Origin: Kryptolebias marmoratus
Taxonomy: Eukaryota; Chordata; Actinopteri; Cyprinodontiformes; Rivulidae
NCBI RefSeq assembly: GCF_001649575.2
Contig: NC_051446.1
Span: 25,016,627 to 25,080,626 of the forward strand
Length of the DNA stretch: 64,000 nucleotides
Reading direction: 5' to 3'
Below the pieces are notes generated by a model. That model ran no database searches and had not been told where the DNA came from. It saw only the letters and a list, made by a program, of their open reading frames with translations. The position numbers were made by a program, and so were the translations under genes. Positions 52,230 through 63,439 of the stretch are shown piece after piece (position 1 is the first letter of the stretch; each line of letters starts with the position of its first letter).

Positions 52230-52529
52230 TCTTTTATTTTTATTTTTGCACTTGTTTAGACTTTTTCAGTAGTTTTGACGCGCTATCAGCGCGGCTTTGT
52301 TTTATTTTGAAAGTCCGAACCGGAATAGCATATTTTTCCTGTAGCTAGCTTGTTAGCTTCGGGGAAACGGACCGCGGAAACCTTCGGCCGGCAGCTCAGC
52401 ATCCTCCCGCCGAAGAGTTCGCTCCTCCTTCGGTTCAAGGTGTCGGTGTATCCCGCCGGGTGTCTCTACGGTTCGGCTGAAGTCGAACTTGGACCCAGAA
52501 CCGTCCAGGACCTTCCGGAGCGGGAGAAC
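52230..52529 (+). promoter_or_regulatory. elovl6l: elovl6l 5' flank and 5' UTR
   Basis: GC content and CpGs rise abruptly from about 52280 (GACGCGC, GCGCGGC, CCGCGG, CGGCCGGC) into exon 1. No convincing TATA box at the expected place; a T-rich TATTTTTCC lies at 52331. The transcription start cannot be fixed from sequence. Confidence 0.4.
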
Positions 52530-52612
52530 ATGAACCGGGGCAACCTGAGCAGCTTCGGCTTCGAGCGGCGTTTCGACGAGAAACGAGCTCTGGAATGGAT
52601 GCAGGCCAACTG
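52530..52612 (+). CDS. elovl6l: elovl6l exon 1
   Basis: [20 protein letters not shown] then LEWMQANW, aligning with the FEKQFNENEAIQWMQENW start of ELOVL6. Donor ACTG|GTAAGA. The frame is open upstream but has no ATG. Confidence 0.92.
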
Positions 52613-53815
52613 GTAAGAAGTGTTTAACAAGGTTAAAACCAGGTTTTTATTAAAGTATATCCATAAACAGGTAGTTCTGTTCCGGTCCGGAGGTGGACAC
52701 CTGTCCGAACTTTGTTCTGTTCGGGTTCCTCAACTTTTACCGACCTGCAAAAACCGAAAAAAACTAAAATAAAATCAACTTTTACCTCCTTTTAACTCAA
52801 AGGCGAACATTGTGCTGAAATTAACCTAAACTGCACATTTTTAGGGTTAAAGCCAGGTTTAAGTCAGGTTATAGTCAGGGTTAAAATCAGGGTTTAAGTC
52901 GGGTTAAAGTCGGGTTAAAATCAGTTTATAGTCGGGGTAAAGTTGGACTAAAGTCAGGTTTAAGTCAGGTTAAACTCAGGTTTAAGTCTGGTTAAAGTTG
53001 GGTTAAAGCCAGGTTTAAGTCTGGTTAAAGTCAGGTTAAAATCAGTTTAAAGTTAGAGTTTCAGTCAGATTATAGTCAGGTTAAAGTCAGGGTTTAAGCC
53101 AGGTTTAAGTCAGGGTTATAGTCAGGTTAAAGTCAGGGTTTAGGCCAGGTTTAAGTCGGGTTAAAGTCAGGGTTTAAGCCAGGTTTAAGTCAGGTTAAAA
53201 TCAGTTTAAAGTCAGGTTAAAATCAGTGTTTAAGTCGGGTTAAAGTCAGGGTTTAAGTCAGGTTAAAGTCAGGTTCTGCTGCAGCTCCAGGACCGTTCTG
53301 GGTGGTTCTGACCCTGAACGCTGCTGGGTTCCCTTGCTAAACCCCATCCAGGTCCAGACCTGCTTCAGGACAGCAGATCTGTTTTTACAGGAAGTCTCAG
53401 TTCTGCTTTTAGGTTTTTAGGATAATGAATAATTTGCATGACGTTCTTCCTGCTGCAGGTTCTGTATTTAATCTGCCCTTCAGGTTCATTTCTCTCCTGC
53501 TGAACCGGTTTTCTCCTCGTTTTTGATTCAGACGCTGATAAGTCTTTAAAGATCAGATTAAATGTTTTTCTGCAGAGTTTAGGAAGTTTCTCCCGGTGGG
53601 TCAGAGTCGGGCCTCGAACCCGTCTTCAGAACCCCAACCTCCACCAAGGCCACAGCGTCGCTGTCGGTTCTGTTCAACAGAATCTGGATCGTGATCCGGA
53701 TCAACGCCTAAATCTGTTTCCTAAAAACAAGAAACAGTTTAAGTCTCTAACTGTAACTCCCCGTTAGGGAGAGGCAGGGAGGGACAGAGAGAGATGTGAG
53801 AGAGAGAGAGACATT

Positions 53816-53847
<32 letters not shown>

Positions 53848-53888
53848 GGAGAGAGAGAGACATTAGAGAGAGAGAGAGAGAGAGATTG

Positions 53889-53925
<37 letters not shown>

Positions 53926-56900
53926 CGTGTGTGTGACTCCATATTCCTTTCCAGGAGTCAAAATTAAGCTTTAGGTTCTAAAATAGCTCATTTTGGTCTA
54001 ACACATATAACAAACAAGTCAAAACAAACAGCACACAAAACACTGACAAACACTAACCAATAAACAAAAAGGACCTGTAACTCTNNNNNNNNNNNNNNNN
54101 NNNNNNNNNNNNNNNNNNNNNNNNNNNNNNNNNNNNNNNNNNNNNNNNNNNNNNNNNNNNNNNNNNNNNNNNNNNNNNNNNNNNTGTTGTCTTTTTGTGA
54201 AGGCCTTCGCAAAGAGGAGAGATTCCACAACAGCTCCTAATGGCGTGCTGTCCAGGAAGTTCTGCCCCTCCACTTGGGCTTTCTCTTTATTTAAAGGAAG
54301 AAGAAATAATAAGAAAAAAGGGGTTGATCTGAGCAGGCCAAGGCCATGTTCTGATCATAGCAAACACATCACATAACACATCACTGTTTGGGAGAGCCAG
54401 ATGGTGTGGCGCCCGCCAGCCCGCCGTCTGACCTTGGTCTCTCACGTAGGCAGTGTTCCACGTGAGCACAAAGGCTGATAATGTAAAAACCCTAACACTA
54501 ACGTCCAACAGTTTCAGCTCAGGTTTAATTATTTTAAACTTGGCGGTGAGTCGGACTTGGTTTAACCTGATATTTAAACTTCAGTGAGTCTCACCTGGAA
54601 GCCAGAACAGTTCTGGTTCTGGTTCTGATACCAGTTATCAGTTAGGAAAGAAGCTGTTTTTAAACCAGTTTATTCAGAGTCACGTCGAGAAAAGCCGGAG
54701 GTTCTGCGGCTCTGTTAGCACAACATCAGGGCGGGAAGACATCAGCAATGACCTCAGAGAAGCAGCTGCTGCTGCTTGTCAATCTGGGAGGGGTCAAAGG
54801 TCATCCGGAGCCCATCGTTCAACAGAGAGGAAGATTATTCACAAGAGGAGACATTTCAGACAGATTCACCCTGAAGGTCAGACCGTGCAGTGCTCAGAGA
54901 AATGAGCTCCATCTCAGCCTCTACAGGCCTCAGTTAGCAGGTCAAAGGTCATGGCTTGTTTGGACGCCTCTCTAAAAGCAACATGGCAGCTCGACTTCCT
55001 GCTTATTTTGAAACAGTTTATTCCAAGAATAAGTTTTTATTTATCGCTCAGATCAGCTGTTTTACTTTTTTTACTTTCCTCTCGTGGTTTTAATTCCCTG
55101 AGACATCTGAGCACGTTGGACGGTGGACGGTGGAATGTCCTCAGAGACAGATTTGGACGTGTTTGTTGTCCGGTTCGTCCCCCCTGACTTGTGACACACC
55201 TGTTTTATCGACCCGTGATGACGGAGCAGTTTGACAGAAATGATCCTCTGTTTTTTCTGACCTGATGAAGCTGAAGTAAAATAACTCCTCCTCCTCTTCC
55301 TCATCCTCATCTTCGTCTTCGTCTCATTTGAGATTAAACCTGATTTCAGTGACAGAGCAGCGAGCGGCAGCTGATCAGAGCTTTGTTTCTGCAGGAGCGC
55401 CTCCTTCCTGTTCTGCGGCCTCTACGCCGCCTTCGTCTTCGGCGGGCAGCACTTCATGAGGGAGAGGCCCAAACTGGACCTGCGCCGGCCGTTAGCGCTG
55501 TGGTCGCTCAGCCTCGCCGTCTTCAGGTGAGTCGGCGGCGTCCGTCGGGTGACCTCAGGTGACTTGGAGATTCTGACGTTTAATCCTGAAGAAATTAGAT
55601 CTTTCTGCCTGTAATCTGTACAGATTACACTCTGACATCATGGAGTTCCTGGATGCTGACTCAGCGTTTTCACAATAAATGCTGAGTCAGCATTCAGGCT
55701 CTTCTCCTGTTTGTTTTATTACAAACAAACTGCTTCAGCTTTCTTCCTTTTTAACCGTTTCTGAATCAAAACGTTCGGCTCGTTTGGGGAATAAATGAGC
55801 TGAAACTTTTACCAACTTTAACTTTTATACTTTTTAATTTATTTAACCTTATTTACAAAGTCTTCCTCCGTCGAAACTCACAGATTTCTCTTCAGTTCCT
55901 TCAAAAACTTTAAATCTGTTCAGGAAAACGGCTGATTTTAACTGGAATTCTGCTCCCTTTAGCTGATGTTGCTGATTTTAACCGTTTTAGTTTTTAAATA
56001 TAGTTTTGGTAATTTTTCCTTTTGGCTGTGCTTTTATTGATTTTAGCTTTTAGCTGCAGTTTTGTTAATTTAAGTAGAGTTTTAGCTCTTTAAATTACGT
56101 TTCTGTGTTGCTGCTTCCGCTTGAACAGATCATTTTGTGAGAAAACAAATTTTATTTGTTAATTTATTGTCGGTTTGAAGTTCAGTCAGACGTGTGGTTG
56201 GGTAACTTTATTGACCCAGGAATGATTTACAGAGCTCACAGTTCAGCTCAGACTTTATGTGACGGAGATTAAAACGTAAAGAATGATGAAACTTCATCAC
56301 ATCAAGACTCCGAACTTCAGCCACTCCTCTTCCTCTTCCTGTTTTACCTCGACATGAAGGTTCCTACGAGTCAGAAACGTAAAGATTTACTCCAAGCTGA
56401 GCCCGCTCTGTTATGACATCTGTTTCTGCTGATGTAGGAATTATATCGCCTGTAATCTGCTTTAATTCATCTCTTCCTGAAGACGAAGCGTTTCGGTTCT
56501 TCAGGGCCTCGGAGGAGCCTCAGCTGGAGTCAGGATGTCTGCAGACGTTAAAGAACGGCTGGAATTTAATTTTAAAACCAGTCGGTCCTGCCGGCCCGGC
56601 CCGGCTCCTCAGATCAGATTCCTTCATCAGTGAGATAAAAAGAAACAAAAATAACCTTTTTAATTAGTGTGTTAATAACTGAGGAGGTTCTGTTTTTCCT
56701 GTCTGTCTGAAACCAGCTGAACAGCAGCTAAAATAACCTGAAGCATAAAAGTAGCTAAACTGGCTGCCGTTTGCGCTCCCATGCTGCACCACACCTCCTG
56801 CAGGGGGCGCTGTTCTCAAGGTTTTTTATTTTTTCCGACATTTTCTTTGTGAAATATTGTTTCAGTTTTCTTTTTATTTGTTTGTAAGAATGAAAATAAA

Positions 56901-59175
56901 TAAAGCTGAGGGGGAAAAAATAAATCCTGACAGCAGCGCCCCCTGCAGGAGGCTTCTCTCTGAGGACGTCCTAAAACGTGCACGTTCAGAGATCCAGAAC
57001 CATGTAGAAAGGTCGCTCCCAGTCCTCCGTTGCCCTCAGCTGTGGGGACTGACGCTGACCTGTGGACGTGTTTCCTCCTCAGTGTCGTCGGCGCCGTCAG
57101 GACCGGGCTCTACATGCTGCACCTCCTCAACACCAGCGGCTTCAGGGAGACCGTCTGTGACATCGACTTCTACTCCGCTCCCGTCACCAAGTTCTGGGCG
57201 TACGCGTTCACCATCAGCAAGGCGCCCGAGCTGGGTGAGTTTTAAATCCACGACAGCTCTGAAGCTTTAGCTCATTATGTTACATAAAAACGGGCATTTG
57301 TCAGCTTTTCATTTCCTTCATCTGATCCAAGAAAAACTAAGAAGGTAAATTTCTGTAGATGTGAACAGAAATGTTAAACAGAGATGCCAAAATGACAAAA
57401 ACACAAACCTGAAGCTGTCAGCTGCAGGTGAGATACTGACTGCTCCTAAAAGCCTCATACAGAACAGTTGAACTGTCCCTTTAGCTCAGCGGCGTCCAGT
57501 CCTGGTCCTGGTCCTGGTCCTGGAGGACCTCCATCCTGCAGGTTTTAGATGTTTCTCTGCTCCTCAGCAGCTCCTCAGTTTCTGCAGCAGCCTGTTCATC
57601 ACTCAGTCATTAAATCAGGTGAGTCAGAGCAGAGAAACTCCTGAACCCTGCAGGATGGTGGCCCTCCAGGTCCAGGTCCAGGACCAGGACTCCCCGGCTC
57701 CAGCCTTGTTAGGAGCACCTGAAATGTTCTGCTGCAGACCCGACTCAGTGTCGGGTCGTCACATGAGCTCAGCTGCTGAAAAGCGGCGGGGTGTGACCTA
57801 CCAAACCAGACGGAACGTTCCTGAGGTTCTCTCTGAGCCGGAACGTGACGCTCCGTCGGCGCAGGAATCTAATCTCCTGCATCTCCCTGCGGGCCGGACG
57901 GCGCCGATCGGTGCTGCTGATGAGAACGTTCCCTCGGCTGCAGACAGGAAGGAGATCCTCAGCTTCCTGCTCGGGGCCACGGCGACGAGCTGAAGGTTAC
58001 TGAGGAGGCTGAGGCTGACGCTAAGAGAAGCAGAACGTTAGCTAGAAGCTAAAAGAAGCAAAACAACATTAGCTTAAAGAAGCACAGCACTAGCTAAAGG
58101 CTAAAGAAAACAGGACACTAGCTAAAAGAAGCAGAACATTAGGCAGTAGTTAAAAGGAGCACAACACAATCTAAAGAAGAACATTAGCTAAAAGCTAAAA
58201 GAAGCAAGAAACTAGCTGAAGGATGCAAAACAGCAGAAAGCTTAAAGAAGCACAACACTAGTGAAAGGCTAAAGGGAGCAGGACACTAGCTAGAAGCTAA
58301 AAGAAGCACAACACACTAGCTGAAAGATGCAAAACACTAGAAGCTAGAAGAAGCAGAACACTAGCTAAAGGCTAAAAGAAGAAAGACACTTGCTAGAAGC
58401 TGAAAGATGCAAAACAGCTAAAAGCTTAAAAAAGCAGAACACTAGTTAGAGGCTAAAGGAAGCAGGACACTAGCTTAAAGAAGCAGAACCTAGCTGAAGG
58501 CTAAAATGGACAAAATGATCAAAGCTAAATGTAGCAAAAGGCTAGCTGAAAGCTAACAGCAGCATGTGTGTCAGGACCTCGTTTAGTTTCATAAAACACA
58601 AAGTTCAGAAAATCTGTGGAACTTTATCATGTTTAGCTTTAAATCTTACAGCGGAATAAAAGCCATAAAACTTAAATCCTGTTTAACAAACGTTTATTTT
58701 CTGTGCCGTTCGTTAAAGTGTGACGGTTTCCCTCCCTGCTCCCCCAGGAGACACGGTGTTCATCGTGCTGAGGAAGCAGCGCCTCATCTTCCTGCACTGG
58801 TACCACCACATCACCGTGCTGCTCTACACCTGGTTCTCCTACAAGGACCAGGTGGCCGGCGGCGGCTGGTTCATGACCATGAACTACGCCGTCCACTCCC
58901 TCATGTACGCATACTACGCCGCGCGGGCGGCCGGCGTGCGGGTCCCGCGGCCGTTCGCCATGGTCATCACGGCGGCGCAGATCCTGCAGATGGTGATGGG
59001 TCTGACGGTGCTGGGCTTCGTGTACCGCTGGATGCACGCCGTGCGCTGCCCGTCCAACGTGGACAACGTGGCGTGGGGCGCGCTCATGTACCTGAGCTAC
59101 CTGGTTCTGTTCGCCTCGTTCTTCTACAACTCCTACCTGAAAGGCCCGACCGGAGACAAACCCAAGGCCGAGTGA
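52530..59175 (+). CDS. elovl6l: elovl6-like very-long-chain fatty acid elongase (4 exons, complete)
   Basis: Condensing enzyme (3-ketoacyl-CoA synthase) of the ER elongation cycle. ELOVL6-type enzymes add two carbons from malonyl-CoA to C12-C16 saturated and monounsaturated acyl-CoAs. Exons 83, 132, 152 and 428 nt join in phase to 264 residues, the usual family length. Visible: sequon NLS at residue 5 (the luminal N-terminus is glycosylated in ELOVL6); KAPELGDT (118-125); catalytic histidine box HWYHH (139-143); [13 protein letters not shown] with His172; TAAQILQ; about seven hydrophobic segments; and C-terminal KPKAE, a KXKXX-type ER retrieval signal. All key residues are kept. The closest family is ELOVL6/ELOVL6-like/ELOVL3; the ELOVL6 motifs are strong, but the position near psd recalls ELOVL3. 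The ATG at 52530 is the first in frame. Confidence 0.93.
52845..53275 (+). repeat. Minisatellite in elovl6l intron 1
   Basis: Degenerate array of 10-12 bp units (GGTTAAAGTCA, GGTTTAAGTCA, GGTTATAGTCA), about 35 copies. Confidence 0.9.
53775..53925 (+). repeat. GA and GT microsatellites in elovl6l intron 1
   Basis: (GA)n with two ACATTAGAGAG interruptions, then (GT)n. The ACATTAGAGAGAG segment recurs, so this is a local duplication. Confidence 0.9.
53936..54530. other. Unassigned stretch in elovl6l intron 1 with 100-base gap
   Basis: N at 54085-54184. The text around it (GGAGTCAAAATTAAGC, GAGAGATTCCACAACAGC, GTAGGCAGTGTTCCACGTGA) differs in style from the flanks and might be part of a retroelement, but no termini or coding motif are visible. 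Confidence 0.25.
55395..55526 (+). CDS. elovl6l: elovl6l exon 2
   Basis: Acceptor TTTCTGCAG|GAGC, donor TTCAG|GTGAGT. Encodes [20 protein letters not shown] and [20 protein letters not shown], giving the first membrane segment, the cytosolic loop and the start of the second. Confidence 0.94.
55655..56140 (+). repeat. Family B element in elovl6l intron 2
   Basis: Head ATGCTGAGTCAGCATTCAGG, AACGTTCGGCTCGTTTGG and ACCTTATTTACAAAGTC; a short weak array with TTTTAGCTTTTAGCTGC; tail AACAGATCATTTTGTGAG. Confidence 0.55.
57083..57234 (+). CDS. elovl6l: elovl6l exon 3
   Basis: Acceptor CCTCCTCAG|TGTC, donor CTGG|GTGAGT. Encodes [15 protein letters not shown]..., [18 protein letters not shown] and TISKAPELG, matching the SKFWAYAFVLSKAPELG block of ELOVL6. 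Confidence 0.95.
57487..57700 (+). mobile_element. hAT-type MITE in elovl6l intron 3
   Basis: Inverted arms TCCTGCAGGTTTTAGATG / CCCTGCAGGATGGTGG and a tandem GGTCCT expansion at each end. Same family as 2434; the ends have decayed and no clear target duplication remains. Confidence 0.65.
58015..58565 (-). repeat. Family B minisatellite in elovl6l intron 3
   Basis: Units such as CACTAGCTAAAGGCTAAAAG and AAGCAGAACA, about 20-30 bp each. It ends about 180 bp before the exon 4 acceptor. Confidence 0.65.
58748..59175 (+). CDS. elovl6l: elovl6l exon 4 (catalytic histidine box to stop)
   Basis: Acceptor CTCCCCCAG|GAGA; stop TGA at 59173-59175. Encodes [20 protein letters not shown], the [10 protein letters not shown] segment, MYLSYLVLF and the tail [10 protein letters not shown]. 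It is distinctly GC-rich at third positions compared with its AT-rich intron. Confidence 0.96.
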
Positions 59176-60090
59176 GCCGCCGCCGCCGCGTCCCGTTCTC
59201 CTCCTGTTTCTACCAGCGTCTGCCTCGTGAACACTTTATTTACTCCTGACTAAAGACGGGCGGAGCACTGGAAAGAAGCACAAAGGCCGTAGGTTCAACT
59301 CCTGGCCTTCCTGTGTAGAGTTTACATGATCGCCCCTCTCCAGGTACTCCAGTCTCCTCCCACAGACTAAAAACATTAATCGGTAACTCTAAATTGTCCC
59401 TCGGTGTGAGTGAGAATGGTTGTTTGTCTCTACGTGTCCCTGCGATGGACGGGAGACCTGTCCAAAGTGTCCCCTGTCTCTCACAGTCTGGACAGACGGC
59501 AGGTCCCCGCGACCCGGAGACGAGAAGACGGGTAAAATAAATAAATGAATGTTTGTAAAGTCTTAAATGTTATTAAGAAAGCTCTGAGACCAAACCACCT
59601 GAATGCACTTAAACCTTTTTACGGTGATGCAAAGTTGTTGTTTTTCTTAAATTTTTTAAATCAAACGGGTTTTTTTTACGACCCAGCAGGAAGATTTAAA
59701 GCTGGGGAAGTAAAAACACAAATACCAGAAATGTTCAGTTTTATTCGTCCATTGCCTTCAGTTAAACAGTTCATCTGATTGTTTTAGCTTTCAGTAGCTT
59801 TGGTTTACTAAGAAAATTTGATTTTCTTTTCTTTTAAATCCTGTTCCTGTGACATAAACCACTAAAACATCAGAACTCAGACGTTCTCTGACTGATGAGC
59901 TGCTTCTGAAACCAGAAACTATGGAAAAAATAAACTGACAGTTTAGCTTTGTGTTTTAATCTGATTGTGTTTTTGTGTCACTACTTCGTTGCACTGTAAA
60001 AAAAAAAAAAATACCTCGACCAGTTTGGTGCCAACATGCTGACTTTCACTCACTTTAAGACAAATAAAGAACCTCGGCTCTTAAAACACA
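59176..60090 (+). other. elovl6l: elovl6l 3' UTR and candidate poly(A) signals
   Basis: AATAAA hexamers at 59536-59541, 59929-59934 and 60063-60068. The last two fit a 3' UTR of about 750-900 nt. The proximal one follows a dispersed repeat carried inside the UTR. Confidence 0.45.
59262..59520 (+). repeat. Dispersed teleost repeat in the elovl6l 3' UTR
   Basis: Contains the familiar fish repeat wording CTCCTCCCACAG, TCTAAATTGTCCCTCGG, GAATGGTTGTTTGTCT and GGGAGACCTGTCC, seen in very many teleost loci. I recognise the family by eye but cannot assign a class. Confidence 0.55.
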
Positions 60091-61063
60091 GAATCTGAAG
60101 TCTTTCTGTCGGTTCCTGCCGACGTCCTGCAGCAGAACGTTGCTCTTATTTGCTCTTTTTGTCCCGTTTCCAAGCGTCACACATGAGCTTGTGTATAAAT
60201 ACACAACTCTCCGTCCTGTGTGTGTATTACTGAAGCTTAGAGAGTATTTATCTACCTTTAGAGTATAATCTTACAGTACTTTTTATCAAGTACTTTCACC
60301 AGTACACCAGCCAAACTCATTTAAGTGGAATAATATAATATTAAACACTCTGGCGCCCTCTGGTGGCAGCAGCGAGTTTCAGGAGCTTCAGGTGTTCAGA
60401 GTCACGTGACGATGCCTTCAGGTACTGGAAACATGTTTAATGTAAAGTATTTATAAAATATGTATTTTTGGTGACATCAAAGGGCTTTGTGCTTAAATTA
60501 AAAGTAGTAATATTGATCAACCTGGAAAGATAAACAACAAAAATAACAATAAATCAGATCCTGTGATAATTTAAACACATTTATCACTTCACTGGTTTGT
60601 TTTCCATTTTATGTTTTAGAAAAAGGTTGAATTATTCGGTTATTTTTTAAAAACTTTTTAAAATCTTGCTTTAAAAAGATAAATTGAGAAAGAAACTGAT
60701 TTATAACTTCTTTTAATCTCCAGAGTGCTTTTAAATGCCAACAAAGAAGACTTAAATTGTTTTTTTTGTTTGTTTGTTTTTGCCAAAACTTATTATTTTT
60801 TCACTTTAGAAAAGCTTGTATTGCTTGTAACAGTGCTACAGAAGAAAGAAAGAAAAAAACCAAGATAATTTATATTTACATTTGTTTTTGTTTACGAACA
60901 AGCTAGCATTAGCTTAGCAGCTAACCGCTCCAGTCCTTCACAGAGCGGGTTATTAAAACTCCCATGAGTCTTTGCGATAAAACAAAAAGACTTTTGGGAT
61001 TGTTTATGACTCGGTTAATGATTTTCAGACTGCCGTTTAAGCAGATAATTACTTTCAAGGTTA
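60091..61063. other. Intergenic DNA downstream of elovl6l
   Basis: AT-rich, no exon or clear repeat recognised. Confidence 0.5.
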
Positions 61064-61071
61064 GTTATAGC

Positions 61072-62229
61072 CAGGGGTGGAAATTAAAAATGTTGTCCAC
61101 CACTCATAGTGTCTGGTGGACAAAATATTTTACCAGCCACTATTTTTTGTTGTGACAAAAAGTAATTTCATATGATGATGATGATGGAGGTGGGTGGAAG
61201 CAGTTGTGCTGCCCTACAAGCTGAACAACACCTCTTTCTGGACACTGCATGGAAATAACTAGACTTTTCTTATTTTATTTTNNNNNNNNNNNNNNNNNNN
61301 NNNNNNNNNNNNNNNNNNNNNNNNNNNNNNNNNNNNNNNNNNNNNNNNNNNNNNNNNNNNNNNNNNNNNNNNNNNNNNNNNNNNNNNNNNNNNNNNNNNN
61401 NNNNNNNNNNNNNNNNNNNNNNNNNNNNNNNNNNNNNNNNNNNNNNNNNNNNNNNNNNNNNNNNNNNNNNNNNNNNNNNNNNNNNNNNNNNNNNNNNNNN
61501 NNNNNNNNNNNNNNNNNNNNNNNNNNNNNNNNNNNNNNNNNNNNNNNNNNNNNNNNNNNNNNNNNNNNNNNNNNNNNNNNNNNNNNNNNNNNNNNNNNNN
61601 NNNNNNNNNNNNNNNNNNNNNNNNNNNNNNNNNNNNNNNNNNNNNNNNNNNNNNNNNNNNNNNNNNNNNNNNNNNNNNNNNNNNNNNNNNNNNNNNNNNN
61701 NNNNNNNNNNNNNNNNNNNNNNNNNNNNNNNNNNNNNNNNNNNNNNNNNNNNNNNNNNNNNNNNNNNNNNNNNNNNNNNNNNNNNNNNNNNNNNNNNNNN
61801 NNNNNNNNNNNNNNNNNNNNNNNNNNNNNNNNNNNNNNNNNNNNNNNNNNNNNNNNNNNNNNNNNNNNNNNNNNNNNNNNNNNNNNNNNNNNNNNNNNNN
61901 NNNNNNNNNNNNNNNNNNNNNNNNNNNNNNNNNNNNNNNNNNNNNNNNNNNNNNNNNNNNNNNNNNNNNNNNNNNNNNNNNNNNNNNNNNNNNNNNNNNN
62001 NNNNNNNNNNNNNNNNNNNNNNNNNNNNNNNNNNNNNNNNNNNNNNNNNNNNNNNNNNNNNNNNNNNNNNNNNNNNNNNNNNNNNNNNNNNNNNNNNNNN
62101 NNNNNNNNNNNNNNNNNNNNNNNNNNNNNNNNNNNNNNNNNNNNNNNNNNNGTGTGTTGATCAAATTCACCCGCCACTTCAAATATTTACCCGCATTTGG
62201 CCGGTGGCGGGTGCTAATTTCCACCCCTG
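61072..62229 (+). mobile_element. hAT transposon with perfect 8-bp target duplication
   Basis: Inverted ends CAGGGGTGGAAATTA and TAATTTCCACCCCTG flanked on both sides by GTTATAGC (61064-61071, 62230-62237). 870 N (61282-62151) hide the interior. The subterminal TGTCCACCACTC / CCGGTGGCGGGT text has no visible coding. Confidence 0.88.
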
Positions 62230-62237
62230 GTTATAGC

Positions 62238-63435
62238 TAGTTATTTGCTCTCCGTGTTGTTGAAAAATAATGCGGTTAAAGACCGGAAATGAGTTTTGCC
62301 AAAACGGAAGTTAGCGTTATTCTGCATAAACGGCGCCGTAAAAGCTAATTATTAAAGTTGTATGCTAATTGCAAGAACTGTTGGAGATAAAATCACTGCT
62401 AATATCCCTGGAAATGCTCTCTCGGGCTCCTGGAAGTGGATTGAGCTGATTCTGGTAATTTATTGGTGTAAGTTAGAACCCTTCGTGTTATAATGTGATC
62501 AATTAATAACAGTATTTGAGTAGAAATAGTCTGAAATTCACTGGTTTCTACAAGAAATAGTTCTGTAAATGAAAGGAGCTGGTTTTCCTTGAATATTTTG
62601 GGCTGCTTCAGGAAAACACGAGATGAAAAGGTAATAATCCGTCCGAGGAGGAGAAGGTCGGATCTGGGAGGAGTTGGAGTGACGGAGTCCAGCTGTTCTC
62701 CTCCTCGGAGCTCCGGGGATGAAACTCCGCAGCTCCGTCCCTCCTGACCCGGATCAGCCGTCTGTCTCTGGACCATGAACCCGGCAGGAGGACCCTGTCC
62801 TGCAGTCCGGAGGAGCTGAGATGATCCTGGAGCTTTAAACAAACAGGTAAGATCTGAAGCCAAGCTCTAAAATTCACATTAAACACCTCAGGGCTGGAAA
62901 ATACTCCCAACTGAGCCCAGATAGGATCAGGTAAACACACACAATTTAACATTTTATCTATTTTATTTTCATTTATGATCATTTTCATGATGTTATAAAC
63001 CTTTTGGATCCTTTATTCAAATTTTAAAAGCACAGTTCAGTGCAAAAGTCCTGATTTATGCATAATTTCTTCATGTTTTTCCCCAAAAAGCCAGACTCTG
63101 AGGTTTGTTTGTTTTTTTTATCAAGTTTTGGCTCTTTCTTTGCGCTCATTTTCAGTCCATTAACTGCTCGTGTTTGGGTCTGATGTGGAATGTGCCCCGA
63201 TTAAGAAGTCTGAATGTTGTTTAGATCCAAGTTTCCACATTTTCCAGGAGAATCGGCTCCAGTTGTTGGAAAAACAAGAAGATAAACAAAGTTCAGACAT
63301 TGTGTTTTGTTGCTGGAACAGATTGATGATCTGCTTATCTGAGTGCTGAAAGTTGCATTTATTGATTTGTATTTTGGGGTTCAAAGGGTCTTTATTTTTC
63401 ACACTGCTGTTTCCCTGTTTTGTTTTGTTTTTCTG
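62238..63435. other. Intergenic DNA between the 61 kb hAT and the terminal family B element
   Basis: A GC-richer patch at 62640-62830 has open frames on both strands but no known domain and no convincing splice context. Otherwise nothing recognised. Confidence 0.45.
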
Positions 63436-63439
63436 GTAT

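Noticed and set aside
52350..52529. 60-residue N-terminal extension of the elongase
   Set aside because: It would need a TTG start; no in-frame ATG precedes 52530, and the family N-terminus begins at MN.
58672..59037. Minus-strand open frame over elovl6l exon 4
   Set aside because: Antisense shadow of a GC-rich catalytic exon.
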